A stretch of DNA of 64,000 bases. It comes from Alphaproteobacteria bacterium. GTDB taxonomy: Bacteria > Pseudomonadota > Alphaproteobacteria > UBA6615. The DNA lies in NCBI GenBank assembly GCA_011087645.1, contig JAALLF010000005.1, positions 214,033 to 278,032 on the forward strand, read 5' to 3'. Below the pieces are notes generated by a model. It did not search any database. It was not told where the DNA came from and saw only the letters and a program-made list of their open reading frames with translations. The translations under genes and the position numbers were made by a program. Below are positions 1-7,712 of this stretch, one piece after another. The number at the start of each line of letters is the position of its first letter. Within the stretch, counting starts at the first letter, position 1.

Positions 1-357
1 ATTCAGGCGCTTCAGGCTGGCCTCGCAGCAGCTCGCGACATATTCCGGCCGGCCATCGACTAGATTGCCGCCGCCATCCGGGTTCTTTACCTGGCCGAAT
101 TTGGTGATCAGCGTAACCTTGTCGCGGCGTCCGGGCAGTGCGCGGCCAAGCAGATCTTCGTTATGACCCCAGCCATACATGTCTGAGCTGTCCAGCGCGT
201 CGACGCCGCTATCGATCGCATAATGGATCAAGTCTACCGCCGCATCGTCATCGCTGGCGCCGTAGACGCCGGAAAAGGACATGCAGCCCAGGCCGATCGC
301 CGTCATTTCAAGGTCGCTGCCGCCGAGTTTACGTTTCGCAGTATTGGAATTGGACAT
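1..357 (-). CDS. Aldo/keto reductase, N-terminal part (runs off window)
   Basis: The first 119 codons of an aldo/keto reductase are present; the C-terminal two thirds lie beyond base 1. The N-terminus gives the first barrel strand (GLGCMSFSGVYG), then the family's Asp and Tyr in DSSDMYG (Asp56, Tyr61) and the catalytic Lys in ITKFG (Lys86). These are three of the four residues of the AKR catalytic tetrad. The enzyme should reduce carbonyls with NADPH in a TIM barrel. The ATG start at 357 leads directly into the conserved KLGGSDLEM region. It is the last visible gene of a minus-strand catabolic cluster, 68 bp after the cupin gene. The substrate cannot be told. Confidence 0.88.
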   Translation of the reverse strand, partial: MSNSNTAKRKLGGSDLEMTAIGLGCMSFSGVYGASDDDAAVDLIHYAIDSGVDALDSSDMYGWGHNEDLLGRALPGRRDKVTLITKFGQVKNPDGGGNLVDGRPEYVASCCEASLKRLN

Positions 358-425
358 GTTGAATCTCGCTGTTTAGGGCTGAGCTGGAAACTTGGTCGTT
401 ATTACAGTTGGCTTGTCGCCGCGGG

Positions 426-971
426 TCAATCTTCGTCGAGATGGGCTTCGTCGAGATGGGCCTCGCGCTGCTTATAGAGTTCGTCGTCGGCGTATCCCAT
501 CGCCTCGGGCTCGCCACGCCCCAACATCACCTGAAACCACACCGGCTCCAAGCTTTTATTGTCGTAGCCGTGGATGACGCCGGGCGGACAGGCGATACAT
601 TCCCAAGGACCGAGCTGGGTCTCGCGCCGGTTGCCGTCCTCGTCCTCGATGAAAACATCGAGCCGCCCTTTAAGAACGAAGAAGGTCTCTTCGATTTCAT
701 GGGTGTGCGGTGCGTTTCCCTGGCCGGGCTCCACATACATGATCGACAACGTATGGGCGCGGGCCGGGATGGCGTTGGGGTCGCTATGCTTGCCGGACCC
801 GCCGGCGCCGATGAAGCGGTGCTGGGCGCGCTTATAGCCCTCGATCTTGGCGTCCTCGAAGGCTTCCCAATCGGGCACCCGGTCGGAAAACCGCGCCACA
901 TAGCGCTCCATGATCTCTTCCAGCGAGACATCTTCCAGCTCCGGCGGTCTGGGATGGCGGGCAACACTCAT
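426..971 (-). CDS. Cupin-domain protein (181 aa)
   Basis: A single-domain cupin. A helical N-terminal segment (1-60) precedes a conserved beta-barrel with metal ligands in APHTHEIEE (His89, His91, Glu95) and in PPGVIHGY (His134), so a metal is probably bound. This is the pattern of small cupin dioxygenases, isomerases or sensors acting on carboxylates. The ATG at 971 has a good AGAGGAG ribosome site. The gene follows the FAD dehydrogenase by 22 bp in the same direction and is probably co-transcribed. The C-terminus ends in a duplicated HLDEAHLDE made by a 15-bp tandem repeat. The reaction is not identifiable; the catabolic role comes from context only. Confidence 0.82.
   Translation of the reverse strand: MSVARHPRPPELEDVSLEEIMERYVARFSDRVPDWEAFEDAKIEGYKRAQHRFIGAGGSGKHSDPNAIPARAHTLSIMYVEPGQGNAPHTHEIEETFFVLKGRLDVFIEDEDGNRRETQLGPWECIACPPGVIHGYDNKSLEPVWFQVMLGRGEPEAMGYADDELYKQREAHLDEAHLDED
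431..460. repeat. 15-bp tandem duplication in cupin 3' end
   Basis: The 15-mer CTTCGTCGAGATGGG occurs twice head to tail at 431-445 and 446-460. It is in frame and duplicates five residues at the acidic C-terminus of the cupin. It looks like a recent slippage event of little functional weight. Confidence 0.9.
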
Positions 972-993
972 GGGCGGCTCCTCTTGAAATTTC

Positions 994-2475
994 CTAGGCT
1001 GCGCGGTTGTGGCGGCGGGTGAAGTCGAGTGCCGCCAGGCGGCCGGTGACCGCGCCGCGCATCACCGAGGTCGAGCCCGGATAGTTGCGGTAGTACAGCC
1101 CGACCACCTCGCCGGCGGCGTACAGGCCGGGGATCACCTCGCCATCCATGTTCACCACTTGGGCGTCAGTATTCACCTTGATGCCACCGAAGGTAAAGCA
1201 GTTGGCGGCGATGATCGGCCAGGCGCGGAACGGCGGCTGGTCGAGCACCCGCGCCCAGTTCGACTTGATCGGCTCCAGGCCGCTGGTCGCCAGGCCGTCG
1301 GCGTGGATCGGGTCGAAGCCGGCCGGGTCGGGGCAGGCCGCGTTGTAGGTATCAATGGTGGCGGTGAGCTCGTCCGCATCGACGCCGATCTGTGCCGCCA
1401 GTTCCGGTACCGTGTCGGCCATCAGCGGCGGCACGCGGGTGCGCACCGATTTCTGCCAGTTCGGCACATCGTCCAGGCGCCCGTCATGGATTGCGTAGGC
1501 CAGGCCCTCAGGCTGTTGCATGATCACCCGGGTGCGCGATTCGTAGCTGGCATCGACCGTGGTCGGCGCCTCGTCGACGAAGCGACGGCCCAGCTTATTG
1601 ACCAGAATGCCGTAGGTATAGGTCAGCACCACCGGTTCCTGCTCGCCCGAGCGCGGGTCGATCGGTTGGGCGTGGAAGCTGCCATAGTCGCCGGCCGGCG
1701 CGCCGCCGGCGTCGAGCGCCATGCGGATGCCTTCGCCGCGATTGTAATGGCCGCCGCGCGCTACCGGGCGGATGTAGAGCGCCTGGGGCCCCAGATAATG
1801 GCTCTGCATTTCCGGATTGCCTTCGAAACCGCCGCTCGCTAGCACCACGGCGGCCCCGTGAATTGCCAGCCGCCGGTTGCCTTTGCCGACCGCGTCGATC
1901 CCAGTTACCGCGCCGTCCGCCCCATGGATTAACGCCTTCGCCGTGGTCTCGTAGAAGAAGGTAATGTCGTCGGGCACGGTCTCGGCATAACCCGCCAGCG
2001 CCTCGACCAGCGCTAGACCGCCGCCGACCGGGGCCATGCGGGTGGTCGACTCGTTGATAAAATAGTTGGGCAGAAAATCGAAGGTCACCTCGAAACTCTC
2101 GAGCCATTGCAGGGCGACCGGCGCCTCGCGGGCGATGGTGGCGATCAGCTCCGGATCGGTGAAGGCCAGGGATTTCAATAGGGGTGGCCACTCGTCATAG
2201 GGCCGCATTGCATCCTGAATCAATTCCGGGTCGGGATAGCCGCCGGAATTATTGGCCAGCTGGTCCTCGAAATCTTCCGACACCGCGTCGCGCGAGCGCA
2301 TGCGCCAGTAGGATTCGGTGTAACGGGTGTTGCCGCCGCGCTCTTCTTTCACCGCGCGTTCGAGCACGGCGACCTTGGCGCCGTTCTGCTGCGCGGTCAC
2401 CGCCGCCGACAGGCCAGATATGCCGCAGCCGACAACGATCAGATCGAACTCTCGCGGCTCGTTCGCGCCAGCCAA
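994..2475 (-). CDS. FAD-dependent dehydrogenase, fumarate reductase / tricarballylate dehydrogenase type
   Basis: A 493-residue flavoprotein of the fumarate reductase/succinate dehydrogenase family. It opens with the dinucleotide-binding motif VVGCGISGLSAA (about residues 14-25) and the following acidic residue in VLERA. It closes with the FAD-contact region GLYAAGEVVG and GSTSVMRGAVTGRLA. The length and the SYWRMR and GGIKVN segments are like TcuA-type tricarballylate dehydrogenases and 3-ketosteroid-dehydrogenase relatives, which oxidise saturated carboxylates or ketones. The start is a TTG at 2475, two bases after the stop of the upstream monooxygenase; there is no better in-frame start before the FAD motif. 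The tight spacing suggests translational coupling. The substrate is unknown. Confidence 0.85.
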   Translation of the reverse strand: MAGANEPREFDLIVVGCGISGLSAAVTAQQNGAKVAVLERAVKEERGGNTRYTESYWRMRSRDAVSEDFEDQLANNSGGYPDPELIQDAMRPYDEWPPLLKSLAFTDPELIATIAREAPVALQWLESFEVTFDFLPNYFINESTTRMAPVGGGLALVEALAGYAETVPDDITFFYETTAKALIHGADGAVTGIDAVGKGNRRLAIHGAAVVLASGGFEGNPEMQSHYLGPQALYIRPVARGGHYNRGEGIRMALDAGGAPAGDYGSFHAQPIDPRSGEQEPVVLTYTYGILVNKLGRRFVDEAPTTVDASYESRTRVIMQQPEGLAYAIHDGRLDDVPNWQKSVRTRVPPLMADTVPELAAQIGVDADELTATIDTYNAACPDPAGFDPIHADGLATSGLEPIKSNWARVLDQPPFRAWPIIAANCFTFGGIKVNTDAQVVNMDGEVIPGLYAAGEVVGLYYRNYPGSTSVMRGAVTGRLAALDFTRRHNRAA

Positions 2476-2477
2476 AG

Positions 2478-3662
2478 CTACTTTTCCCTTTTCGCTGCGG
2501 CTTTACGTTGGCGCTCTTCGTAACGTTTGGTCTCGGTCGAGATGGCGTCGTTGACCGCGCCGACATAGGTTTCGCGGTTGGCGGCGGTGTGGTCGTAGGA
2601 ATCGCGCCTCGCGTCCATGGCGTTTTGGAAATGGGGGATGACATAGCGCGTCATTAGCTCGTAGCTCTTCTGGGTGGCCTGCCAGTTAGCCCAGTCATGG
2701 GCCAGTTGCAGCAGCGCGCCGAAACCGCCGGTGCCGTTCCATAGGCGCTCGATATGCGCGATCGCATCGTCGGGGGTACCGATCACGGCGATGCGGTTGT
2801 CGCGCAGATGTGCCAGCGGGTCGGGGGTGCCCGGCGGTATGATGGGGGTCGGCGCGATGTTGCGAAAATAATCGGCGAAGGCCTCAAGTCCGAACCCGAC
2901 ATCGGCTTCTGCCTGCTCGCGCGTTTCGGCGAGGTGGATGAAAGTGGTGATGCGCCAGTTCTTGCGGTCCACACTTTTGCCATGTTCGGCTGCCGCCTCC
3001 TCACAGCGCCGCCAGTTCTCGGTATGGGCGGCCAGGGCTTCGTCGTTGGTGCCGCCGAGCGACAACAGGCCGATGCCGTGCTTGCCGGCCGCCAGCGCGC
3101 CGGCCGGCGAGCGCAACGAGGCCACGGCCATCTCGATCATCGGTTTCGAATAGCTGGACAGTTGCAGGCGGGCTTCGTTGAGGGTGAACCAGTCGGTCTC
3201 GGCGCTTACCCGTTCGCCGCGCAATAGCGGTACCAGCACGTCGAGCGCCTCGTTCATGCGGCGGCGCTGCTCTTTCGGGTGAAAGCCCATGGCGAAGGCA
3301 TCCGACGGGAGTGAGCCGGGACCGACCCCGAACATCACCCGGCCGCGGGTCATATGGTCGAGCTGGTTCATGCGGTCGGCGTTGATGAAAGGGTGGTGAT
3401 AGGCCAGCGAAGAGACTCCGGTGCCGAGCCGAATATGCTGGGTGCGTTCGGCGGCAAAGGCGATGAACACTTCGGGCGAGGCGATGATCTCGAACCCGCC
3501 CGAATGGTGCTCGCCGATCCAGGCTTCGTCGTAACCCAGCTTATCGAGGAGGACCACCAGATCGAGGTCGCGCTCGAGCGCTAGGGTCGGGTTCTCGTCC
3601 GGGCTATGGAACGGACCCATAAAAATGCCGAAGCGCAGGTGCCGGTTGTCCGTATTGGGCAT
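2478..3662 (-). CDS. LLM-class flavin-dependent monooxygenase (luciferase-like)
   Basis: A 394-residue bacterial luciferase-like TIM barrel. The N-terminus RFGIFMGPFHSPDENP, the EAWIGEHH motif near residue 48, the TGVSSLAYHHPF segment and RVMFGVGPGSLPSDA are diagnostic of this family, which uses reduced FMN supplied by a partner reductase to oxygenate substrates. No flavin reductase is encoded nearby. The gene lies between the cyclase-family gene (10 bp upstream) and the FAD dehydrogenase (2 bp downstream), all minus strand, so it is an internal operon gene. Start ATG at 3662. Substrate unknown. Confidence 0.88.
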   Translation of the reverse strand: MPNTDNRHLRFGIFMGPFHSPDENPTLALERDLDLVVLLDKLGYDEAWIGEHHSGGFEIIASPEVFIAFAAERTQHIRLGTGVSSLAYHHPFINADRMNQLDHMTRGRVMFGVGPGSLPSDAFAMGFHPKEQRRRMNEALDVLVPLLRGERVSAETDWFTLNEARLQLSSYSKPMIEMAVASLRSPAGALAAGKHGIGLLSLGGTNDEALAAHTENWRRCEEAAAEHGKSVDRKNWRITTFIHLAETREQAEADVGFGLEAFADYFRNIAPTPIIPPGTPDPLAHLRDNRIAVIGTPDDAIAHIERLWNGTGGFGALLQLAHDWANWQATQKSYELMTRYVIPHFQNAMDARRDSYDHTAANRETYVGAVNDAISTETKRYEERQRKAAAKREK

Positions 3663-3672
3663 GGCGGCCAGA

Positions 3673-4677
3673 CTACTTGATCGCTTGCGGATTAATCGGC
3701 GATCCCACGGCGCCGGTGATCGGCAGGGGTGGCGCGCAGAACAGGAACTCGTAGACGCCGTCTTCCAGGCAGTCGTCGGCGAGGTCCTTGAGATAGAAAA
3801 TCTCGCCCATGGTGATGCCGATCATCGGGATCACCACCCAGTGCCAGGGCTGAAACGCCTCGTTTGATTCGTTCGGCCGCACCTCGCAGCCCCAAGTGTC
3901 GGAACAAATCGCCGCGATTTCCTTTTCGAACACCCATTCGGCGGTCTCAAAACGCATGCCGGCCGCGTCGCCGCCGGCGTAACTGCCCCAGTCGCCGTCG
4001 GCCAGACAGCGCTCCATCATGCCGGTGCGCACGATGACGAAATCGCCGCGGCGGATTTCGACGCCCTGCGCCTTGGCGCATGCGTCGAGTTCGGCGTTGC
4101 CGACGCCGAAGCCGTCTTCGAGCACGTCGCCGCCCAGATAGCGCGGAATATCGAGCAGCACGCCACGGCCCACCATACGGTCGCGGGTGTTTTGGATACC
4201 GTTCTTCTTGGCGCCGTTGGCATCGACCAGGCGGGCATCGTAGCCGTTCCACATTTTGTCGTTGGCGAACACATGGGCCAGGCTGTCCCATTGGGTGCCG
4301 CATTGCAGCGGCATCGAGACCATGTCGTCGGCGTAGCGGCACATCAGCTGGCCTTCGACCATGTCGGGCGCGGTTTTATCGTCCTGCACGCCCGAGACCG
4401 CGTCGGTACCGGTCGCCAGCATGGTGTGGATCGGATTGAACCGCCCCTGGCCGCCGCGCTGGGGGCCGTCCTTATCGAACGGCAGGCCGAGCGAAATAAC
4501 CTTGCCTTTGCGGATAGTGTCGCGGGCCGCCTTAATTTCCGCCTCGGTGACGAAATTCAGCGTGCCGATTTGGTCGTCGTCGCCCCAGCGTCCCCAGTTT
4601 TTCACCTTGTCGCGCATCGCCTCGATGTCGGCGATGGTGATGTTCGTCTCGAGATTGTTTTTTGGAATGATCTTCAC
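3673..4677 (-). CDS. Cyclase-family (PF04199) hydrolase, long subtype
   Basis: A 334-residue protein of the cyclase/kynurenine-formamidase-like metal hydrolase family. The metal motif of the short family members (HxGTHxDxPxH) reads QCGTQWDSLAH at residues 125-135, so two of the His are Gln while Asp131 and His135 remain. Long cyclase-family proteins often show this variant, and metal binding is less certain in them. The GTG start at 4677 is preceded by a strong GGGGAGAG site. It is the promoter-proximal gene of the minus-strand cluster running to the aldo/keto reductase. Such genes commonly sit in pathways for cyclic amides or lactones, but the substrate here is unknown. Confidence 0.82.
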   Translation of the reverse strand: MKIIPKNNLETNITIADIEAMRDKVKNWGRWGDDDQIGTLNFVTEAEIKAARDTIRKGKVISLGLPFDKDGPQRGGQGRFNPIHTMLATGTDAVSGVQDDKTAPDMVEGQLMCRYADDMVSMPLQCGTQWDSLAHVFANDKMWNGYDARLVDANGAKKNGIQNTRDRMVGRGVLLDIPRYLGGDVLEDGFGVGNAELDACAKAQGVEIRRGDFVIVRTGMMERCLADGDWGSYAGGDAAGMRFETAEWVFEKEIAAICSDTWGCEVRPNESNEAFQPWHWVVIPMIGITMGEIFYLKDLADDCLEDGVYEFLFCAPPLPITGAVGSPINPQAIK

Positions 4678-5031
4678 GTCACTCTCCCCGGTCGTTGACG
4701 GCCGCTACGTGCTGGTGCGTTCTGGCCGATACAGTGCAGAAAAATTCACCCCATGTTAAGCCCGCGCCGATCAAGGCCTCGGCAGTAATTGCCGGGTGGG
4801 GGTAAATATGCGCCGGTATTGCCGGGCGTTCCGGCGTTCTCCAACGTGTGACTATTCCGAAAAAGTTAGCTTGGTTAACGCGTTAGCGCCGATCGCCGCC
4901 GTCGGCACCCGCATGGCATGGTGTTTGCGTGTGTATAGGCAGAGGTCAGCGAAGGAATCGCTCCTCGATCGACATTGAATCCGACGCGGGAGCGCGCTCT
5001 GCTCTCGCAGACAAACGCGCGAGGTACGCAA
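4678..5031. other. Intergenic region between divergent transcripts
   Basis: About 350 bp between the minus-strand catabolic cluster and the plus-strand acidic protein. It should hold both promoters. I see a 10-bp palindrome TAACGCGTTA around 4878-4887 and the GAGG ribosome site just before 5032. There is no convincing gene, RNA or longer repeat. Confidence 0.5.
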
Positions 5032-5619
5032 ATGCAAATCAACAATCAATTCTCACCGGCCAGTCTCGGCCAAGGTGCGCGGCCCGACCATGCCGGCAAC
5101 GGACAAGGCCGGGGACAGCAGTTTCAGACCGTGACGTCCGATGTCGAACCGGCCACAACCACCGATACCACCACGGCGGTTGCACCCACCGAAGAAGGCG
5201 GAGAAACTGAGGGTCCTGGTAAGTCAGGCAATTCGCCAGCCCACCGTGCCCGCACGGAATTTGACGGGTTTGGAGAGGGCGAAAACTTTGGTTGGCTGGT
5301 CTCGCAGATCGCCCGCGGCCTTATCAGCGTAGCGCCGACGCCCGACGGCGAAGGTGAGGGCGATACCGGCGTCATTGCCGACGATGTCGGCACCGATGTT
5401 GTCGTGGATGGCGATGAGACTCCGCCCACTGGCGAAGATAGCGTGCCGGGCGACGAGACTGCCGATACCGGCGGCGTCGCCGATCCGGTGGTTGAGGACG
5501 ATCCTTTGGCGGGTCTGCTCGACGCGCTCGCCGATGACGGCACAACGAGCGAAGCGACCACCGACCCGGTGGCCGATCTGCTCGATGAGTTGCTGGATGA
5601 CGAGACTGAAGTCACCTGA
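5032..5619 (+). CDS. Acidic low-complexity protein (195 aa), unknown function
   Basis: Not recognised. The start is placed at ATG 5032 because GAGG lies seven bases upstream; an in-frame ATG at 4975 is less likely. The N-terminal 60 residues are rich in Gln, Gly and Thr without a signal peptide. A short ordered patch FDGFGEGENFGWLVSQIARG follows. The C-terminal half is strongly Asp/Glu-rich, with a loosely repeated unit DPLAGLLDALADD and DPVADLLDELLDD. No transmembrane segment or catalytic motif is seen. It is monocistronic, ending in a strong terminator 34 bp downstream. The helical LLD repeats could be short binding motifs; that is inference. Confidence 0.6.
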   Translation: MQINNQFSPASLGQGARPDHAGNGQGRGQQFQTVTSDVEPATTTDTTTAVAPTEEGGETEGPGKSGNSPAHRARTEFDGFGEGENFGWLVSQIARGLISVAPTPDGEGEGDTGVIADDVGTDVVVDGDETPPTGEDSVPGDETADTGGVADPVVEDDPLAGLLDALADDGTTSEATTDPVADLLDELLDDETEVT

Positions 5620-5652
5620 CATAGGATTCACATTACCGAACCCGCATAAAAC

Positions 5653-5685
5653 AAGGGCTTGGCTTTTTCTAGCCAAGCCCTTTTT
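5653..5685 (+). terminator. Rho-independent terminator
   Basis: A perfect 12-bp stem AAGGGCTTGGCT / AGCCAAGCCCTT with a six-base loop is followed by T5. It ends the acidic-protein transcript. It may also act for the convergent minus-strand gene, as the other strand offers an A/T flank. Confidence 0.92.
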
Positions 5686-5727
5686 GCGACCACGTCTTCG
5701 CGGCAGGGGGAGGTGCCCTGCGCGTAG

Positions 5728-6255
5728 TCACATGGTCTGGAGGATCACCAGCAGCAGCACGGCGAACACGATGATGAAGATCGATGCATCCTTAATCACC
5801 CGTTCCCAATAGCTGGAAGACGGGCTGCGGTATAAGCGCCACTTGGAGGCCGAACTGCGGGCGCTTTCGAATTCGGCCCGGTCGATCGGCTCGGCGGCCG
5901 CAACGGGTTCCAGGTCGACAAACGCTTTTTCCAAAATCGCCTGCTGGGCACGAGCGCCGAAAGCCTCATCAATATTTTCCGCAGTGTCCGCCACTGCCGG
6001 CTCTTCTTGCGGCGACCAAGCAGGCACCTCGGATGGCACCGCCGTTGTCGGCGCGACCCGTTGTTCGATCTGCTCGACTTGGACGCCGCCCCAATTGTCT
6101 TTGTGACGCGGAATCAGGTTCGCCGACAGCGACGCGGGCGGCGGTGCCTTGGGCTTGTCGGCGAACACCACCAAGGCCTTATTGTCCGGCGGAACGTCAT
6201 CCTTTTCCGGCGGCGTATTTTCAGCCAGGTCGTCAGGTTTTTCGGCAAGTCGCAT
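5728..6255 (-). CDS. C-tail-anchored membrane protein of the ParA cassette (175 aa)
   Basis: Not recognised as a family. The long, Pro/Glu/Ala-rich and probably disordered N-terminal region (1-145) is followed by a basic patch (SKWRLYRSPSSSYWERVIKD) and one C-terminal hydrophobic helix (SIFIIVFAVLLLVILQTM) ending the protein. This is the layout of a tail-anchored inner-membrane protein with its bulk in the cytoplasm. ATG 6255 is preferred over TTG 6264. It is the third gene of the minus-strand parA cassette, 24 bp after the ribbon-helix-helix gene. Inference: it could be a membrane partner or receptor for the ParA-type ATPase. Confidence 0.65.
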   Translation of the reverse strand: MRLAEKPDDLAENTPPEKDDVPPDNKALVVFADKPKAPPPASLSANLIPRHKDNWGGVQVEQIEQRVAPTTAVPSEVPAWSPQEEPAVADTAENIDEAFGARAQQAILEKAFVDLEPVAAAEPIDRAEFESARSSASKWRLYRSPSSSYWERVIKDASIFIIVFAVLLLVILQTM

Positions 6256-6279
6256 AGCGATCAAGACCTTGCTAGTCGG

Positions 6280-6690
6280 TTATTTCGGTTGCCAGCCGCG
6301 CGGCGCGGCGACGCCGAGACAGGCGCAACTGTTGCGCAAAATTTCGGGGCTGATCTGTTCGAGATATCGGTCCAGGGCATCGGTCATGATGTCCTGTAAC
6401 GAATGATCCAGATGGGCGGCGGTAAGCCTTAGTTTGAGATGACGGTCGCGGTCGAGGCGCACGGAAACCCGCGCCCGTTCGCCGTCGATTGACGTGGGTC
6501 CGTTGGCGCTCTCCGGTACCGGCGCCATAACCGGCCGGGGACCGCCCGAATGGCGGGTGCCGCTATTTTCGAATGCGCTGGTCGCGGTGATGACATCTTC
6601 CGGGCGGATCGGGGTGTAGCCCGTCGGTGCCGCGCTGCCTTTGCGCGCCAACAGCGCGCTCGATAAGGTCGCCGGTCTGTTCGTCCTCAT
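6280..6690 (-). CDS. Ribbon-helix-helix-like protein paired with ParA (136 aa)
   Basis: The C-terminal half (about 70-125) reads RVSVRLDRDRHLKLRLTAAH followed by LDHSLQDIMTDALDRYLEQI, a strand-helix-helix pattern typical of MetJ/Arc DNA-binding proteins. The N-terminal 65 residues look disordered and basic/Pro-rich, as in ParG-type centromere proteins. Its ATG overlaps the parA stop codon as ATGA (6687-6690), so translation is coupled. Known ParF/ParG-like pairs have a Walker ATPase followed by a small RHH protein that binds the centromere or operator. That role is inferred here from order and fold pattern. The two Cys near the C-terminus (NSCACLG) are unusual. Confidence 0.65.
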   Translation of the reverse strand: MRTNRPATLSSALLARKGSAAPTGYTPIRPEDVITATSAFENSGTRHSGGPRPVMAPVPESANGPTSIDGERARVSVRLDRDRHLKLRLTAAHLDHSLQDIMTDALDRYLEQISPEILRNSCACLGVAAPRGWQPK

Positions 6691-7424
6691 CCGACATTCC
6701 CCCCGACAACGCGCAACGGCTCGTCGTCGATTGCTCCATCGGGTGTCTCGGTCGGCGATGCTGGGACAGGGCGCGTCTGCGTTTCGGCCGCGGCCGCCGC
6801 GTCCAGCGTCTCAAGACGGCCTTCCAGATACATCCACAGTCGCTCGATCTCATCGGTTGATCGTTCCGCCCGCGGCAGTTCCATGACTGTTCGACCATCG
6901 ATCATGCTGGCGGCGAAATCGGTGCGGTGATGAATGATGCTGGGCGCCACCGCGCCGTGCTGTGACAGTGCGACGGCGGCTTCGGTTGTAATACGGGCGC
7001 GCTGGCTGGCGCTATTGACCACAAAGATAAGCGGCTTGCCGAGACCGCCGATGAGATCAACGGTGGACCCGGTTGCCGCCAAGTCGTGCGGGCTCGGCCG
7101 CACCGGGATAACTACCAGGTCGGCCAGTTTGATGACGTTGACGATAGTCCAGGTGATCGCCGGCGGGGTATCGATGACCACTAGCTGAACGCCGGATTCG
7201 CGCAGCGCGTCCAAATCTTCGGCCAGCTTCGCCAGGCTGGTTTGCACCAGAATCGGGGTCTCGGCCTGGCGATAGTTCCACCAGTTGGTCAGACTGCCTT
7301 GAGGGTCGCAGTCGACCAGAACCACTGGGCCCATGCCGGTACGCTCGGCCTGCACCGCCAGGTGGCCGGATAGCGTTGTTTTGCCGGTGCCCCCCTTTTG
7401 CGAGGTGACTGCAATTACCTTCAT
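6687..7424 (-). CDS. ParA-family Walker-type ATPase (245 aa)
   Basis: A deviant Walker A motif QKGGTGKTT lies at 9-17 with the signature Lys10 and Lys15. Walker A' DCDPQG is near residue 40 and Walker B-like VVIDTPP near 90, which together define ParA/MinD-type ATPases that dimerise with ATP. There is no N-terminal HTH, so it belongs to the small ParA group (ParF/Soj/PpfA-like). The start ATG 7424 is chosen because it opens directly on MKVIAVTSQKGG; the upstream 27-codon extension lacks family similarity. It leads a three-gene cassette with an RHH-like protein and a tail-anchored protein. With no ParB or replication gene in view, cargo positioning is as likely as DNA partition. Confidence 0.85.
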   Translation of the reverse strand: MKVIAVTSQKGGTGKTTLSGHLAVQAERTGMGPVVLVDCDPQGSLTNWWNYRQAETPILVQTSLAKLAEDLDALRESGVQLVVIDTPPAITWTIVNVIKLADLVVIPVRPSPHDLAATGSTVDLIGGLGKPLIFVVNSASQRARITTEAAVALSQHGAVAPSIIHHRTDFAASMIDGRTVMELPRAERSTDEIERLWMYLEGRLETLDAAAAAETQTRPVPASPTETPDGAIDDEPLRVVGGNVG

Positions 7425-7534
7425 GACCCACGTCCCTTGTAATAGAGCACACGGCCAGAGCCGTAACTCTGGCGCAATGTTTGTTGGTAGGCCAGAAGTG
7501 TACAAGAGAAGGGTCGATATGAAAGCCTTATTGC

Positions 7535-7598
7535 AAATAATTATCTTTTTGTTACGCCGATTTATATGAAAAACACATCTGTAATAAGATAATAATTT
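7535..7598. promoter_or_regulatory. AT-rich putative control region of the parA cassette
   Basis: The roughly 100 bp from 7535 to 7640 are far more AT-rich than the surroundings. They hold an imperfect inverted repeat, AAATAATTATC (7535-7545) and GATAATAATTT (7588-7598), 9 of 11 matching, upstream of parA. An RHH protein could bind such a site. No experiment or known consensus supports this; it is a candidate only. Confidence 0.35.
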
Positions 7599-7712
7599 CT
7601 CTATAATGATATATTTATATTTTCTATACTATAAATATGGTGTGACTCTTCAGTTTTGACGGTTAACTGCCGATAACCAAGCGCTGGTCAGGTTGTTTGG
7701 CTCGATAGCGAT

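Noticed and set aside
408..1022. Plus-strand open frame across the first cupin gene
   Set aside because: It is antisense to a cupin with clear metal-binding motifs and a good ribosome site.
4192..4698. Plus-strand open frame opposite the cyclase-family gene
   Set aside because: Composition is that of a shadow frame and no motif is seen; the minus-strand gene is well supported.
7505..7680. Replication origin or plasmid partition locus next to parA
   Set aside because: The stretch is AT-rich, but there are no DnaA-box clusters, no replication initiator, no ParB and no parS-like palindrome.
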